DNA from: Leptolyngbyaceae cyanobacterium C42_A2020_001
GTDB lineage: Bacteria; Cyanobacteriota; Cyanobacteriia; Leptolyngbyales; Leptolyngbyaceae
Assembly (NCBI GenBank): GCA_015272515.1
Contig: JACYLN010000149.1
Span: forward strand, 1 to 34,384
DNA length: 34,384 nt
Direction: 5' to 3'
Of this stretch, positions 8,196-16,658 are shown in pieces; positions within the stretch are counted from its first letter, which is position 1; every line of letters starts with the position of its first letter. The translations under genes were made by a program, and so were the position numbers. The notes under the pieces are model-generated. The model was given only the letters and a program-made list of their open reading frames with translations. It did no database searches and was not told where the DNA came from.

Positions 8196-9070
8196 CGGTT
8201 TCCTGGATTCCCCAATCCACAGAGGATGGCTCCTTCACTTTCTTCTCGGAAGAATTTGGAGAAGCATTTCACAGTCACTATGGAGCCAGAGACGAAGCGT
8301 TTCAGAAGTTTGCGACAGCAACGGATTTAGCCGAAAAAGCTCAACAGGGGCGATTACGGCTGTTGGATGTGTGCTACGGACTGGGCTACAACACTGCCGC
8401 GGCGCTGGAAGTGATTGGGGCGACGAATCCTACTTGTGTGGTGGAGGTGATGGGATTGGAACTGGATGAAACGGTGCCCCGCGCCGCGATCGCCCCGCCG
8501 TTAATCGATAGCTGGTCAAACTCAGTGCAGGATGTATTACGGGCGATTGCCCTTACCCATCACGCCGTCACTCCCACACTCAACGCCACCCTGCTGATCG
8601 GGGATGCCCGCCAAACGATGCAAACAGTGATTCAGTCCAGCTTTCAAGCAGATGCCATTTTCTTTGATCCTTTCTCGCCGCGTCGTTGCCCTCAACTATG
8701 GACGGTCGAATTTTTTCAGTTAGTTACCCGGTGTCTCCTCCCCACTGGCAAACTGGCAACGTATTCCCGCTCGGCTTCCGTTCGGGCGGCCATGCAAGAA
8801 GCAGGCTTGCACATTGGCACTATTCCTCTGGGCGAAACTCACCTGCCACACGAATGGTCACAGGGAACAGTGGGCAGTTTCGACGCGCGATCGCTCCAGC
8901 CTCTCTCCCTTATGGAGCAAGAACATCTCAACACCCGCGCCGCCATTCCTTACCGCGACCCCCACTTGAGCGACAGCGCAGACGTGATCCATCAACGCCA
9001 TCAGCAAGAACAGCAGGCATCGCATCGAGAATCAACCTCCAGTTGGCGAAGACGATGGGGTATTTGCTAA
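8192..9070 (+). CDS. MnmC-like SAM-dependent methyltransferase, single domain
   Basis: This 292-aa protein corresponds to the methyltransferase half of MnmC (Methyltransf_30/DUF752), which makes mnm5(s2)U at tRNA wobble position 34. It shows the SAM site [16 protein letters not shown] (about residues 56-71), the acidic LELDE strand end, LIGDARQTM, and the catalytic-side motif [15 protein letters not shown] followed by [25 protein letters not shown]. The C-terminal FAD oxidoreductase domain of the E. coli enzyme is absent, as in many bacteria with stand-alone MnmC-type genes. It overlaps the kinase stop by 4 bp (ATGA) and its 3' end overlaps the convergent glutaminase gene by about 39 bp. The tRNA role is inferred from family; the exact substrate is not proven. 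Confidence 0.83.
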   Translation: MTVSWIPQSTEDGSFTFFSEEFGEAFHSHYGARDEAFQKFATATDLAEKAQQGRLRLLDVCYGLGYNTAAALEVIGATNPTCVVEVMGLELDETVPRAAIAPPLIDSWSNSVQDVLRAIALTHHAVTPTLNATLLIGDARQTMQTVIQSSFQADAIFFDPFSPRRCPQLWTVEFFQLVTRCLLPTGKLATYSRSASVRAAMQEAGLHIGTIPLGETHLPHEWSQGTVGSFDARSLQPLSLMEQEHLNTRAAIPYRDPHLSDSADVIHQRHQQEQQASHRESTSSWRRRWGIC

Positions 9071-10047
9071 ACATTCAAACAGGTGTAGCCCAAACCGTTG
9101 AGAAAATTCTTCGCTCACTTTCATGCCGCGCACACTGTTACCCCGCTCATCCAGGGGTGGCGAAAAGACAGCAATGCCCATCCGCCCCGGCACTGCCACA
9201 TTAGCCCACCACTTACTCCACTCTTGGCTGGCAACCCAACGGAATAGGGCCATTGTCCCGCGAAGTTATACATGCCGCAGGTATACATAACGCTGAGAAT
9301 ATCGCGAACGTAGCAAGGTGGTACGGCCTGTACACCTGTGAGCGGATTGGTGCCGTGATTGGCGAGGGTTGCTGCCATGACTGCTAGATCACAACAATTC
9401 ACCATCAAAGAGCACTGTTGAAAGTAAAGATCGAGGGCTTCGTCCAGCTTTTCGTCGATCATGCCGAAGTTATACATCAGGTAAGCCATTGCCCGGTTGC
9501 GGTACCCGGTCGTGCGCTCAGACATAAAGGTAGGCATATCGATGAAGCTTTCGTGCCCAATATAGCGTTCAAACATCGCCAACATGCGATTTAGCCGTTC
9601 AGTGGGTCCCTTGCCCTTGATCAAACTGGTGGTGGCGATCGCGCCCGCATTCACCATGGGATTGTAAGGACGCTTGGATTGCTCATCTAACACAATCGCA
9701 TTAAACGCATCCCCCGTTGGTTCGACCCCCACTTTCGATAGCACCAAATTCCGTCCGTGATCTTCCAGCGCCAACCCGTACACAAACACCTTTGAAATCG
9801 ATTGAATGGTAAATAGCTGCTGCGAGTCACCCACCTGAAACAACTGCCCGTCTGCTGTTGCCACACAAATGCTGAACCAATCGGGGTTCATTTTGGCAAG
9901 TTCTGGAATATAGGTCGCAGGTGTTCCGGTTCGCAACGATTGGTATTTGTCGTGCAATTCATGCAGAACAGGTTGGAGGGTTTCTGGCAGAATGGAGCGG
10001 AATAGTGTGTTGTTGTGAGCGTCTGAATGAGTGGCTTCGATGGTCAT
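9032..10047 (-). pseudogene. glsA: Glutaminase (glsA type) with a one-base frameshift near the 3' end
   Basis: Beta-lactamase-fold glutaminase hydrolyses glutamine to glutamate and ammonia. The first ~280 residues, from ATG 10047, are intact. They include catalytic [10 protein letters not shown] (Ser/Lys), [29 protein letters not shown] and KSGVSGG. After SGG the frame reads [12 protein letters not shown] and a non-family tail to 9121. The expected ending ([23 protein letters not shown], then [12 protein letters not shown]) continues in another frame down to 9032. Eleven bases separate the SGG codons from the VPGR codons where twelve are expected, so one base is missing at about 9199-9201; restoring one G:C pair gives [13 protein letters not shown]. 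This is either a real inactivating mutation or a sequencing error. The last 39 bp overlap the methyltransferase gene. Confidence 0.85.
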
Positions 10048-10072
10048 TGGTTAATCGAACCCTGGAGAAAGG

Positions 10073-11302
10073 ATGATTTCATTGTCGTCTAAACAGCCCC
10101 GCTTGCCGCTACCATCTCCCTTGATGATGTCAGAACCGGGATCGTTTGCCTATTTCACCATGCACGATCGCTGGACAACCATCGCCCGCCGTATCATTCC
10201 TGAAAATCAATATCCACCGGAGATTGCGGCCAACCTGGAAGCGTTAGTTAAAGAGTTATTGCATGGCAATGTGCGATCACTCAACGACGATGGTGGTACC
10301 GATGTGGCGACCTGGAATGCCAATTTGCAGCCATTTCTTGGCAAATCCTGGATTGAAATGCCCTGGTTCTTTGCAGAGGTGTATTTTTATCGCCGCATTT
10401 TGGAAGCAACTCAGTTTTTTGGGAAAGGTCAATGGCAGGGAGTTGATCCCTTTGCAGTGCAAAAACAGCGAGAGTTAGAGGCAATTTGTTCTAATCCAGC
10501 GATCTCGATTGCTGCCGATTCACAGGGGAACCCAAAACAATTCATTTCGCGACTGTATCAATCCTTGTGGGGAAATCGAGCTGACTTGAGCCTGAAGCCC
10601 GGTGAAACGCTCACTTCTGCCAGAGAGATTGAGTTTCGTAATAGTCAGCACATTTTGGTTGATGATGCGCCGGCGATCGCCGCCATGCTGGCAAAAAAAG
10701 CATGTACCCGTATCGATTTGATTGGGGATAATGCCGGATTTGAGTTGTTTTATGATTTGCAGTTAATAGAATTTTTGTTGACTACCCAAACAACTCAACA
10801 AGTTTTTCTACATCTTAAAGCACATCCTACTTTTGTTTCAGATGCCACGATTCAAGATGCACGAACGTTACTGGATACCTTCGCTAAGAATGAAGAAATA
10901 TATCTCCAAAGCTGGGCAAATTTGCTAAAAAACTATCTTAAAGAAGAACGATTGATTTTAGGCGCTGATGAGTTCTGGACGAGTCCCTTTGCGTTTTGGC
11001 AGATGCCCGATACTTTATATCAGGAGTTTGCAAAATCTCATCTGATTGTGATTAAGGGCGATGCCAATTATCGGCGCATCCTGGGCGATCGCCAGTGGTC
11101 ATTTACAACGCCTTTCTCCGAAATTGCCAGCTATTTTCCGGCTCCATTGGCAGCGCTGAGAACCCTGAAATCTGAGATTGTAGCAGGTCTGCAAACCGCT
11201 CAAATTCAACAGTTGAATAACGAAGATAGCGCATGGCTCACCAATGGTGATTGGGGGTTAATTCAGTTTGTTGACCATAAACAATCAGAAGAAGTTCCCT
11301 AA
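10073..11302 (+). CDS. DUF89/ARMT1-like damage-control phosphatase family protein
   Basis: This 409-aa protein has the ARMT1/DUF89 pattern: the N-terminal segment MMSEPGSFAYFTMHDRWTTIARR, a helical cap, then the metal-site motifs IGDNAGFELFYDLQLIEFLL (about 221-240) and VIKGDANYRRILGD (about 328-341). Members are metal-dependent phosphatases acting on damaged phosphometabolites such as sugar phosphates. The substrate here is unknown. The start at 10073 has GGAGAAAGG immediately upstream. It is divergent from the glutaminase, with only 25 bp between start codons, so the two promoters must overlap one or both coding regions. No truncation is apparent. Confidence 0.82.
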   Translation: MISLSSKQPRLPLPSPLMMSEPGSFAYFTMHDRWTTIARRIIPENQYPPEIAANLEALVKELLHGNVRSLNDDGGTDVATWNANLQPFLGKSWIEMPWFFAEVYFYRRILEATQFFGKGQWQGVDPFAVQKQRELEAICSNPAISIAADSQGNPKQFISRLYQSLWGNRADLSLKPGETLTSAREIEFRNSQHILVDDAPAIAAMLAKKACTRIDLIGDNAGFELFYDLQLIEFLLTTQTTQQVFLHLKAHPTFVSDATIQDARTLLDTFAKNEEIYLQSWANLLKNYLKEERLILGADEFWTSPFAFWQMPDTLYQEFAKSHLIVIKGDANYRRILGDRQWSFTTPFSEIASYFPAPLAALRTLKSEIVAGLQTAQIQQLNNEDSAWLTNGDWGLIQFVDHKQSEEVP

Positions 11303-11439
11303 ACCAATGGAATCTCATGAAATTTTCATGGTGAGTCGTTAGAGGTTGAAGTTTCCCCGAATGGATGATGACCTGGAAATGAAATTGGGTAGCCTATGCA
11401 GAGGGCTATCCCTTTCTGTCCAAATCATCAGTGAAGCCA

Positions 11440-11790
11440 ATGAACCCAATTCGATTCAGTGCATTTCTGGTGCCGTTGATGTTCGCGATCGCGCCCCTAT
11501 CAGCCAGCGCCCAGGTGCAAACCCTAACCTTTCAATGTGAGCAAGGTGGCTCCTTTGAAGCGCAGGTTGAAAAAGATCAAGCTAAAGTCAAATACGCCTC
11601 TGGTAAAACCGTTGGTCTTTTACCTGTAGACTCTCGTGAGGGTCGTAAGTTTTCAGATGGGCGCACATTGTTCTACGTCAACGGTTCTGAAGCCTGGATT
11701 GAAGTGAATTACACAATGGTTAATACCCAGTGCTTGGCGCAACAAGCCCCCACCACTGTTTCAACATCTAATAACTCTTCCGGCAATTAA
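11440..11790 (+). CDS. Secreted MliC-like small protein (divergent)
   Basis: The product is 116 aa from ATG 11440 (a GTG at 11431 is an alternative). The N-terminus MNPIRFSAFLVPLMFAIAPLSASAQ is a signal peptide with a likely cleavage after ASA. The mature part has the MliC (c-type lysozyme inhibitor) layout: TFQCEQGGSFEAQV, a LLPVDSREGRKFSDG turn and a second Cys in MVNTQCLA, suggesting one disulfide. The SGxxY and Lys elements that classic MliC proteins use against lysozyme read EGRKF and N here, so inhibition is doubtful. The tail is Ser/Thr/Asn-rich. It follows the DUF89 gene by about 130 bp and is followed by a perfect rho-independent terminator. A related and more canonical protein is at 20326-20736. 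Confidence 0.72.
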   Translation: MNPIRFSAFLVPLMFAIAPLSASAQVQTLTFQCEQGGSFEAQVEKDQAKVKYASGKTVGLLPVDSREGRKFSDGRTLFYVNGSEAWIEVNYTMVNTQCLAQQAPTTVSTSNNSSGN

Positions 11791-11817
11791 AGATTCAATC
11801 GTGAGCAAAATGTTCGC

Positions 11818-11861
11818 AGTATCAATATTCACATTCTTTCTAGATCGTGAATATTGATACT
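11818..11861. repeat. Perfect 15-bp inverted repeat
   Basis: AGTATCAATATTCAC (11818-11832) is repeated in inverse orientation at 11847-11861 with a 14-bp loop. It is AT-rich and not followed by a T-run. It lies between the MliC-like stop and the true terminator. It could be an mRNA 3'-end stabilising hairpin, a protein-binding palindrome or a small mobile-element remnant. Confidence 0.85.
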
Positions 11862-11916
11862 CACGCTTCCCTCACCAGGCAAACCATCCCAATATTCAGC
11901 AGTGCCGTTCTTAATC

Positions 11917-11958
11917 AGGAGCCAACGTCAAACTCAGATGTTGGCTCCTACTTTTTTT
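11917..11958 (+). terminator. Rho-independent terminator of the MliC-like gene
   Basis: AGGAGCCAAC (11917-11926) pairs with GTTGGCTCCT (11940-11949) and is followed after two bases by seven Ts (11952-11958). The orientation serves the plus-strand gene ending at 11790. Confidence 0.88.
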
Positions 11959-12157
11959 AGGCTGCTTGCGTAACGAAGCCTTCAAGCCAGATCAATACGC
12001 GATCAAGTTGTGCCAGGGTTACCAGTTTCTTTTGCCATAGAATGACAGGTAACCGATTAAGATTTTTGCATTGCTCCAGAACTTGTGGAATTGAGTCTGC
12101 TGGAACTGCCAACTCTTCTTTGAGAAATTGAGTTAACTGTGCTGTTCTGATATCCAT
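11957..12157 (-). CDS. DUF2949 family small protein
   Basis: This is a cyanobacteria-restricted small protein of about 66 aa when started at the ATG 12157. Conserved family elements are QFLKEELAVPADSI, a short LPVILWQKKLVTLAQLDRVLIWLE segment and the terminal helix. In this family the motif is typically LPMILWQYGLVTLEQLD followed by WLE. Function is unknown; it is soluble and helical with no membrane segment. A longer frame starts at ATG 12235 but its extra 26 residues (Ser/Cys-rich) do not look family-like, and neither start has a clear ribosome site. Its stop overlaps the T-run of the opposing terminator. Confidence 0.72.
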   Translation of the reverse strand: MDIRTAQLTQFLKEELAVPADSIPQVLEQCKNLNRLPVILWQKKLVTLAQLDRVLIWLEGFVTQAA

Positions 12158-12492
12158 AGACTCGTTTTTACCTGTTGGTGAGATGAGAAAGTTAGTGACG
12201 CTGCAAGAAGAAACTTTTGACAGTTGTTTAGTCATACACTCAGACGAAAACTGAGAAAACTTGTGAGAAATATTTCCAGAATTGAATATAACTACTCTCC
12301 TATACTTCTTCGGGTGAAATGGTGATAATCCGGCATGGGCGATCGTGATACTTCGCTTTTTCAGAGGTGATACCTGTCACAATAGTTAATACACCCACCC
12401 AAGAGCTTTCCCGTTTGCCTACGTTTTGTTACATGAAATCTTAAAGTGATTGTAAAGATAGTCATTAATATTGAACAAATAGACGGACAAAG

Positions 12493-12522
12493 TCAGTTCT
12501 AAGGTAGGCAAGATCAGTTCTA
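12493..12522. repeat. Direct 10-bp repeats spaced 20 bp
   Basis: TCAGTTCTAA occurs at 12493-12502 and 12513-12522, exactly two helical turns apart, in non-coding DNA. The spacing is suggestive of cooperative regulator sites, but no protein is identified. Confidence 0.5.
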
Positions 12523-12595
12523 ATGGGAGCATGTCACCTTTGCGCCCTCAGCCTAACTTCCTCTGCAAGCCTGGGAGAAGAACTTTGAGCCTTGA

Positions 12596-12627
12596 CACCC
12601 CTTTTCCAAAATTTGAGAGAAGGGGTG
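12596..12627. repeat. GC-rich hairpin in the intergenic region
   Basis: CACCCCTT (12596-12603) pairs with AAGGGGTG (12620-12627) over a 16-base loop. No T-run follows. Its role is unclear. Confidence 0.45.
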
Positions 12628-12704
12628 GGGATGAGGGGGAATCCAGAGACTGGCAAAACTGACATGCTTTCGCTCTAATGCCTGGCATTTTGGAGTTGCC
12701 TCAG

Positions 12705-12726
12705 TATAATGTGAGAACCATTATCA
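12705..12726 (+). promoter_or_regulatory. -10 element and Zur-box-like palindrome before the CobW gene
   Basis: A perfect TATAAT (12705-12710) is followed by TGAGAACCATTATCA (12712-12726). The latter is a 7-1-7 interrupted palindrome whose right arm is ATTATCA and whose left arm matches at 5 of 7 positions. This resembles the known Zur operator of cyanobacteria (TGATAAT-N-ATTATCA type). It lies 18 bp before the start codon, where a bound repressor would block transcription. The element is visible; zinc-Zur control is inferred. Confidence 0.62.
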
Positions 12727-12744
12727 CTTTAGGTAAGCATCGGT

Positions 12745-13695
12745 ATGGTCACGACCGAAACAAACCACGCGGTTCCTGTCACTGTCTTAACTGGATATCT
12801 AGGGGCAGGCAAAACCACACTCCTGAATCGCATTCTGACTCATGAGCACGGGAAGAAAGTTGCTGTTATCGTGAATGAGTTTGGAGAAGTCGGTATTGAT
12901 AACCAACTGGTGGTTGATACCGACAATGGCTGTATCTGCTGCACTGTACGGGGTGACCTGATCCGCATCATCGGCAATTTGATGAAGCGTCGCGACAAAT
13001 TTGATCATCTGGTGATTGAAACAACAGGACTGGCAGATCCTGCTCCTGTGATCCAAACCTTTTTTATGGATGAGGATGTGCAGACGCAAACCAGCCTGGA
13101 TGCAGTGGTGACTGTGGTAGATGCGAAGCATATCTGGCAACATTGGGATTCCGACGAGGTGCAGGAGCAAATTGCGTTTGCTGATGTGATCTTGCTGAAC
13201 AAAACTGATTTGGTAACGGAACAGGAGCTAGACGAACTGGAACAGCGCATCCGCAGCATAAATGCGCTCACGAAAATCTATCGTACCCGCGATGCCCAGG
13301 TGGAGATGGAAAACATTTTGGGGGTGCAGGCGTTTGATTTGAATCGAGCACTGGAAATTGATCCCCAGTTTCTCAACGAGTCTGCCCATGAACACGACGA
13401 AACGGTTTACTCGATCGCCCTTGTGGAACTTGGCGCATTAGATGGCGAAAAGCTGAATAGTTGGTTAGGAGAATTGTTGCGGACACAAGGGCCCGATATT
13501 TTCCGTATGAAGGGGATTTTGAACTTGGCAGGGGAGGATTGCCGCTTTGTGTTTCAGGGCATACATATGCTGTTTGATGGCAGACGCGATCGCCCCTGGA
13601 AATCGGATGCTGAACGCAAGAATGAGTTGGTGTTCATCGGGCGCAACCTGGATGAAGCCAGACTGAGAGAAGACTTTCGCGCGTGTTTAGTGTGA
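12745..13695 (+). CDS. CobW/COG0523-family GTPase, likely zinc metallochaperone
   Basis: This 316-aa G3E GTPase has a Walker [13 protein letters not shown] (about residues 17-28), [13 protein letters not shown], the metal-binding CxCC motif in [12 protein letters not shown] (about 60), ETTGLADP and NKTD (base recognition), then a C-terminal CobW_C domain (about 220-310). COG0523 proteins move metal, mostly zinc, to client enzymes using GTP. The Zur-like operator just upstream argues for the zinc branch rather than cobalamin synthesis; no cob genes are nearby. The stop TGA shares one base with the ATG of the WD40 gene, so the two are translationally coupled. Confidence 0.88.
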   Translation: MVTTETNHAVPVTVLTGYLGAGKTTLLNRILTHEHGKKVAVIVNEFGEVGIDNQLVVDTDNGCICCTVRGDLIRIIGNLMKRRDKFDHLVIETTGLADPAPVIQTFFMDEDVQTQTSLDAVVTVVDAKHIWQHWDSDEVQEQIAFADVILLNKTDLVTEQELDELEQRIRSINALTKIYRTRDAQVEMENILGVQAFDLNRALEIDPQFLNESAHEHDETVYSIALVELGALDGEKLNSWLGELLRTQGPDIFRMKGILNLAGEDCRFVFQGIHMLFDGRRDRPWKSDAERKNELVFIGRNLDEARLREDFRACLV

Positions 13696-14768
13696 TGGCA
13701 GCAAATTGGCAAGACTTTCAGCCCATCTGGCGTGGGGAATTATCAGAGTATGTCACCGCGATCGCCTGGTTACCGAATGGCAAATCGCTGGTTGCGGGTT
13801 CGGCGGCGGGGGAGGTAATGCTGCTGCCAACTGGAACGAAAGAGGCGATCGCGCTGCAAACGGCAACTGGACAATCGATTGATTGCCTCGCTGTTTCTGG
13901 CGATGGGCGATTTGTTGCAGCAGGTGGGCAAGACGGAACGGTAAAAATTTGGCAAATAAACTCACCTGCGCCGGAACTCATCACCACATTAGAAAACAAG
14001 CCTGCCTGGGTGGATCACATGGCGTGGAGTCCAACCGCGAATCATCTAGCATTTAGTCTGGGTCGCTACGGGCAGGTGTGGGAAGCAGACGCTAACGCGA
14101 TCGCCACCACTCTCAACTTTGAATCGTCTTCAGTGCTGGGGCTAGACTGGCACCCGGATGGCAAGTTTTTAGCCTTGTGTGGTCATCAAGGGGCGCGAGT
14201 TTGGCATATCGATGATTGGGATGACGACCCCCAATGGCTAGAAATTCCCTCTGCCAGCGTGGCGATCGCCTGGTCAACCGATGGGCGCTATCTGGCAAAT
14301 GGCAACCTGGATGGCACTTTAATGATGGTGGAATGGCAACTGCCAGAAAATCCCTGGGTGATGCGAGGATTTCCTGGCAAAGTGCGGCAACTTGCCTGGT
14401 CGCAACCTATGACGGCGATTGGTTCACCCCTCCTTGCCTCTTGTAGTGCAGAATCCGTTGTAGTGTGGGAGCGCGATGCCGATGAATCGATTGGATGGGC
14501 AAGTCAAGTACTAGAAGCCCATGAAGGCACGGTGCAGGCAATCGCGTTTCAGCCCGATACGCTACTACTTGCCTCTGCGGCTGAGGATGGCTGGGTCTGT
14601 CTCTGGCACAACGCCCAACAACTGGTTCAGGTACTGGATGGTGCCCCCAATGGCTTCTCCTGCCTCTCCTGGCATCCTCACGGGCAGTTACTGGCTGCGG
14701 GTGGTCAAAACGGCGAACTGCTGATGTGGTCGCAATCCGCCGCTGGCAAGGGATTTAGCAAACACTAG
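13695..14768 (+). CDS. WD40-repeat beta-propeller protein
   Basis: The product is 357 aa with about seven WD40 blades: repeated WLPNGKSLVAGSAAGEVML, GDGRFVAAGGQDGTVKIW, W.PTANHLAFSLGRYGQVW, WHPDGKFLALCGHQGARVW, STDGRYLANGNLDGTLMM, F.PDTLLLASAAEDGWVCLW and WHPHGQLLAAGGQNGELLMW. It is a soluble scaffold with no signal peptide. The ATG at 13695 overlaps the CobW stop (TGATG), which is preferred over the GTG at 13683. Coupled expression with a COG0523 GTPase suggests a shared task in metal delivery or a client scaffold; this is inference from context. It ends 9 bp before the convergent Usp stop. Confidence 0.88.
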   Translation: MAANWQDFQPIWRGELSEYVTAIAWLPNGKSLVAGSAAGEVMLLPTGTKEAIALQTATGQSIDCLAVSGDGRFVAAGGQDGTVKIWQINSPAPELITTLENKPAWVDHMAWSPTANHLAFSLGRYGQVWEADANAIATTLNFESSSVLGLDWHPDGKFLALCGHQGARVWHIDDWDDDPQWLEIPSASVAIAWSTDGRYLANGNLDGTLMMVEWQLPENPWVMRGFPGKVRQLAWSQPMTAIGSPLLASCSAESVVVWERDADESIGWASQVLEAHEGTVQAIAFQPDTLLLASAAEDGWVCLWHNAQQLVQVLDGAPNGFSCLSWHPHGQLLAAGGQNGELLMWSQSAAGKGFSKH

Positions 14769-14777
14769 AGCATTTTA

Positions 14778-15179
14778 TTAAGGCACAATTAGCACGGGGC
14801 AGGGAGAGAGATTAATTACCCGGTTGGTGACGCTATCGGCGGCACCTTCTTCGGTTAACCCAATTCCTCGACAACCCATCACAATTAAATCAGCGGCAAT
14901 CTCGTCCGCCACATCACAGATGGTAAACGCAGGTTTTCCCTCCCGTTCCACTGCCTCAGCTTCAATCCCCTGCTCAGAGAAAAGGGTTTTGGCACTTTGC
15001 AGCAGTTCCGCGATCGCCTCTGGCGAAGTCATCACCTCCGGCGCTCCTTCTTCTGGGGTTTCCACCACCGACAAAATCACCAAACGACTGGAATGAAATT
15101 TCACAAGTTTTGCCACCGTCTCAACAGCTTGGCGAGACTCACGGCTTTGATCAATGGGAAACAGGACTGTTTCAAACAT
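14778..15179 (-). CDS. Universal stress protein (UspA family)
   Basis: The product is 133 aa from ATG 15179, which has GTGGAG nine bases upstream; the longer frame to 15215 lacks this support. The Usp fold signatures are MFETVLFPIDQSRESRQAVETVAKLV at the N-terminus and LIVMGCRGIGLTEEGAADSVTNRVI with terminal CPVLIVP. The ATP-binding motif G-2x-G-9x-G(S/T) is nearly complete (GCRG, nine residues, then DS), with Asp in place of the last Gly. It is a cytoplasmic stress-response protein. It is convergent with the WD40 gene. Confidence 0.88.
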   Translation of the reverse strand: MFETVLFPIDQSRESRQAVETVAKLVKFHSSRLVILSVVETPEEGAPEVMTSPEAIAELLQSAKTLFSEQGIEAEAVEREGKPAFTICDVADEIAADLIVMGCRGIGLTEEGAADSVTNRVINLSPCPVLIVP

Positions 15180-15200
15180 TCGTGCTATCTCCACGTAACG

Positions 15201-15242
15201 CTCAACCCTCAACACTATCTACCATTCACTATCCACCATCTC
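15201..15242. repeat. Degenerate heptamer tandem array upstream of usp
   Basis: Six successive 7-bp units follow the pattern CTCAACN / CTATCNA / CCATNNN. It is non-coding, between the Usp start and the pgk promoter region. It is similar in unit length to the arrays at 17594, 23464 and 25049. Confidence 0.5.
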
Positions 15243-15315
15243 TGATTCTTCAATCCTTAATTCTTCTAGATGTCCAAATCATGAAAGAATAGGAGAATAG
15301 GTAAAAAGACTTATT

Positions 15316-15321
15316 AGGAGG
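15316..15321 (+). promoter_or_regulatory. Strong ribosome binding site of pgk
   Basis: A perfect AGGAGG with 8-nt spacing fixes the GTG start of phosphoglycerate kinase at 15330. Confidence 0.85.
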
Positions 15322-15329
15322 TTGGTTCG

Positions 15330-16562
15330 GTGTCCAAAAAGACTGTAGCAAACTTGTCAGCAGATGATTTAACAGGCAAGCGGGTATTTGTCCGCGTGGA
15401 TTTTAACGTCCCGTTTGATGATCAGGGGAATATTACAGACGACACGCGAATTCGGGCAGCGCTCCCCACCATCCAAGAACTCACCTCCAAAGGTGCAAAA
15501 GTTATCTTAGCAAGTCATTTGGGTCGCCCAATTAAAAAGAATAAGGAAACGGGCGAAGTGACAATTGTGCGGGAAGGCAACAGTCTCCTGCCCGTTGCCA
15601 AGCGGTTGGAAGAAGCTCTAGGCAAACCCGTTACTTTTGTAGAAGACTGCATTGGAGATGGGGTTGCTGCAAAGGTGTCCAGCTTGAACAATGGCGATGT
15701 GTTGCTGCTGGAAAACGTGCGGTTTTATCCTGAAGAAGAGAAAAACAATCCAGAATTCGCTCAAAAATTGGCTGCAAATGCTGATCTGTACGTCAATGAT
15801 GCCTTTGGAACAGCGCACCGCGCTCATGCATCGACGGAAGGGGTGACCAAGTTTCTCAGTCCTGCGGTTGCCGGATTTTTGATTGAGAAGGAACTGAAGT
15901 ATCTGCAAAGCGCGATCGAAGAACCCCAGCGTCCTCTTGCCGCCATCATTGGTGGGTCTAAAGTGTCTAGCAAAATCACTGTAATTGAAGCCCTGCTGGA
16001 AAAAGTAGACAAGCTGTTTATCGGCGGCGGCATGATCTTCACCTTCTACAAAGCACGAGGACTCAGTGTGGGCAAATCACTGGTAGAAGATGAGTTTCTA
16101 GAACTGGCGAAAACCCTAGAAGCAAAGGCAAAAGAGAAGGGTGTTGAACTGTTACTGCCGACGGATGTAGTAGTAGCGGATAACTTTGCGCCTGATGCCA
16201 ATGCTCAAACCGTCAGCGTTGAAAGCATCCCCGATGGCTGGATGGGGCTGGATATTGGTCCCGACTCAGTAAAAGTGTTCCAGGCAGCCCTGGCAGACTG
16301 CAAAACAGTAATCTGGAACGGACCGATGGGCGTGTTTGAGTTTGACAAGTTTGCTGCTGGCACACTGGGCATTGCTCAAACCCTGGCAGGGCTAACCAAG
16401 ACTGGAACCACTACAATCATCGGTGGTGGCGACTCGGTGGCGGCGGTTGAAAAAGCTGGATTAGCTGACCAGATGAGCCACATTTCTACTGGAGGCGGTG
16501 CCAGCCTGGAACTGTTAGAAGGGAAAGTTTTACCTGGTATTGCCGCACTGAATGATGCTTAG
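15330..16562 (+). CDS. pgk: Phosphoglycerate kinase
   Basis: This 410-aa enzyme (family usual about 400) interconverts 1,3-bisphosphoglycerate/ADP and 3-phosphoglycerate/ATP in the Calvin cycle and glycolysis. All landmark motifs are present: RVDFNVPFD (about 22-30), [69 protein letters not shown] and the nucleotide site [13 protein letters not shown] with [16 protein letters not shown] at the end. The GTG start is supported by AGGAGG. It is a single-gene unit. Two palindromic structures follow the stop. Confidence 0.97.
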   Translation: MSKKTVANLSADDLTGKRVFVRVDFNVPFDDQGNITDDTRIRAALPTIQELTSKGAKVILASHLGRPIKKNKETGEVTIVREGNSLLPVAKRLEEALGKPVTFVEDCIGDGVAAKVSSLNNGDVLLLENVRFYPEEEKNNPEFAQKLAANADLYVNDAFGTAHRAHASTEGVTKFLSPAVAGFLIEKELKYLQSAIEEPQRPLAAIIGGSKVSSKITVIEALLEKVDKLFIGGGMIFTFYKARGLSVGKSLVEDEFLELAKTLEAKAKEKGVELLLPTDVVVADNFAPDANAQTVSVESIPDGWMGLDIGPDSVKVFQAALADCKTVIWNGPMGVFEFDKFAAGTLGIAQTLAGLTKTGTTTIIGGGDSVAAVEKAGLADQMSHISTGGGASLELLEGKVLPGIAALNDA

Positions 16563-16568
16563 AGGCTT

Positions 16569-16586
16569 GTGAATTAAATAATTCAC
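16569..16586. repeat. Palindrome just after pgk
   Basis: GTGAATTA and TAATTCAC flank two As, a near-perfect 18-bp palindrome starting 7 bp after the pgk stop. It could be part of the 3'-end structure or a protein site. Confidence 0.6.
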
Positions 16587-16588
16587 CC

Positions 16589-16658
16589 AGGTTGGGTTGA
16601 AGTACGAGATTTAGACGTTGCCAACGTCTGAATTTTCTGGCTTCAACCCAACCTTTAT
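16589..16658 (+). terminator. Nested hairpin downstream of pgk
   Basis: The outer arms AGGTTGGGTTGAAG (16589-16602) and CTTCAACCCAACCT (16641-16654) are perfectly complementary over 14 bp. They enclose a smaller hairpin, AGACGTT (16613-16619) with AACGTCT (16623-16629). The T-rich TTTATCTT follows. It is likely the pgk terminator, with an unusually long and nested stem. Confidence 0.6.

Larger units (their letters stand above)
12158..12744. other. Long intergenic region upstream of the CobW gene
   Basis: I see no credible gene here. It holds the promoter of the DUF2949 gene at its left, a pair of direct decamers (12493-12522), a hairpin (12596-12627) and, at its right end, a -10-like TATAAT and a Zur-box-like palindrome before the CobW start. 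A small RNA cannot be excluded. Confidence 0.7.

Noticed and set aside
11346-11540. Small frame overlapping the first MliC-like gene
   Set aside because: It is in a different frame from the signal peptide and domain and lacks supporting features.
12745-13695. Cobalamin biosynthesis CobW
   Set aside because: No cob genes are near, and the CICC motif plus Zur-like operator fit a zinc chaperone better.
13718-13999. Minus-strand frames opposite the WD40 gene
   Set aside because: These are shadows of the WD40 codon pattern, with no start signals.
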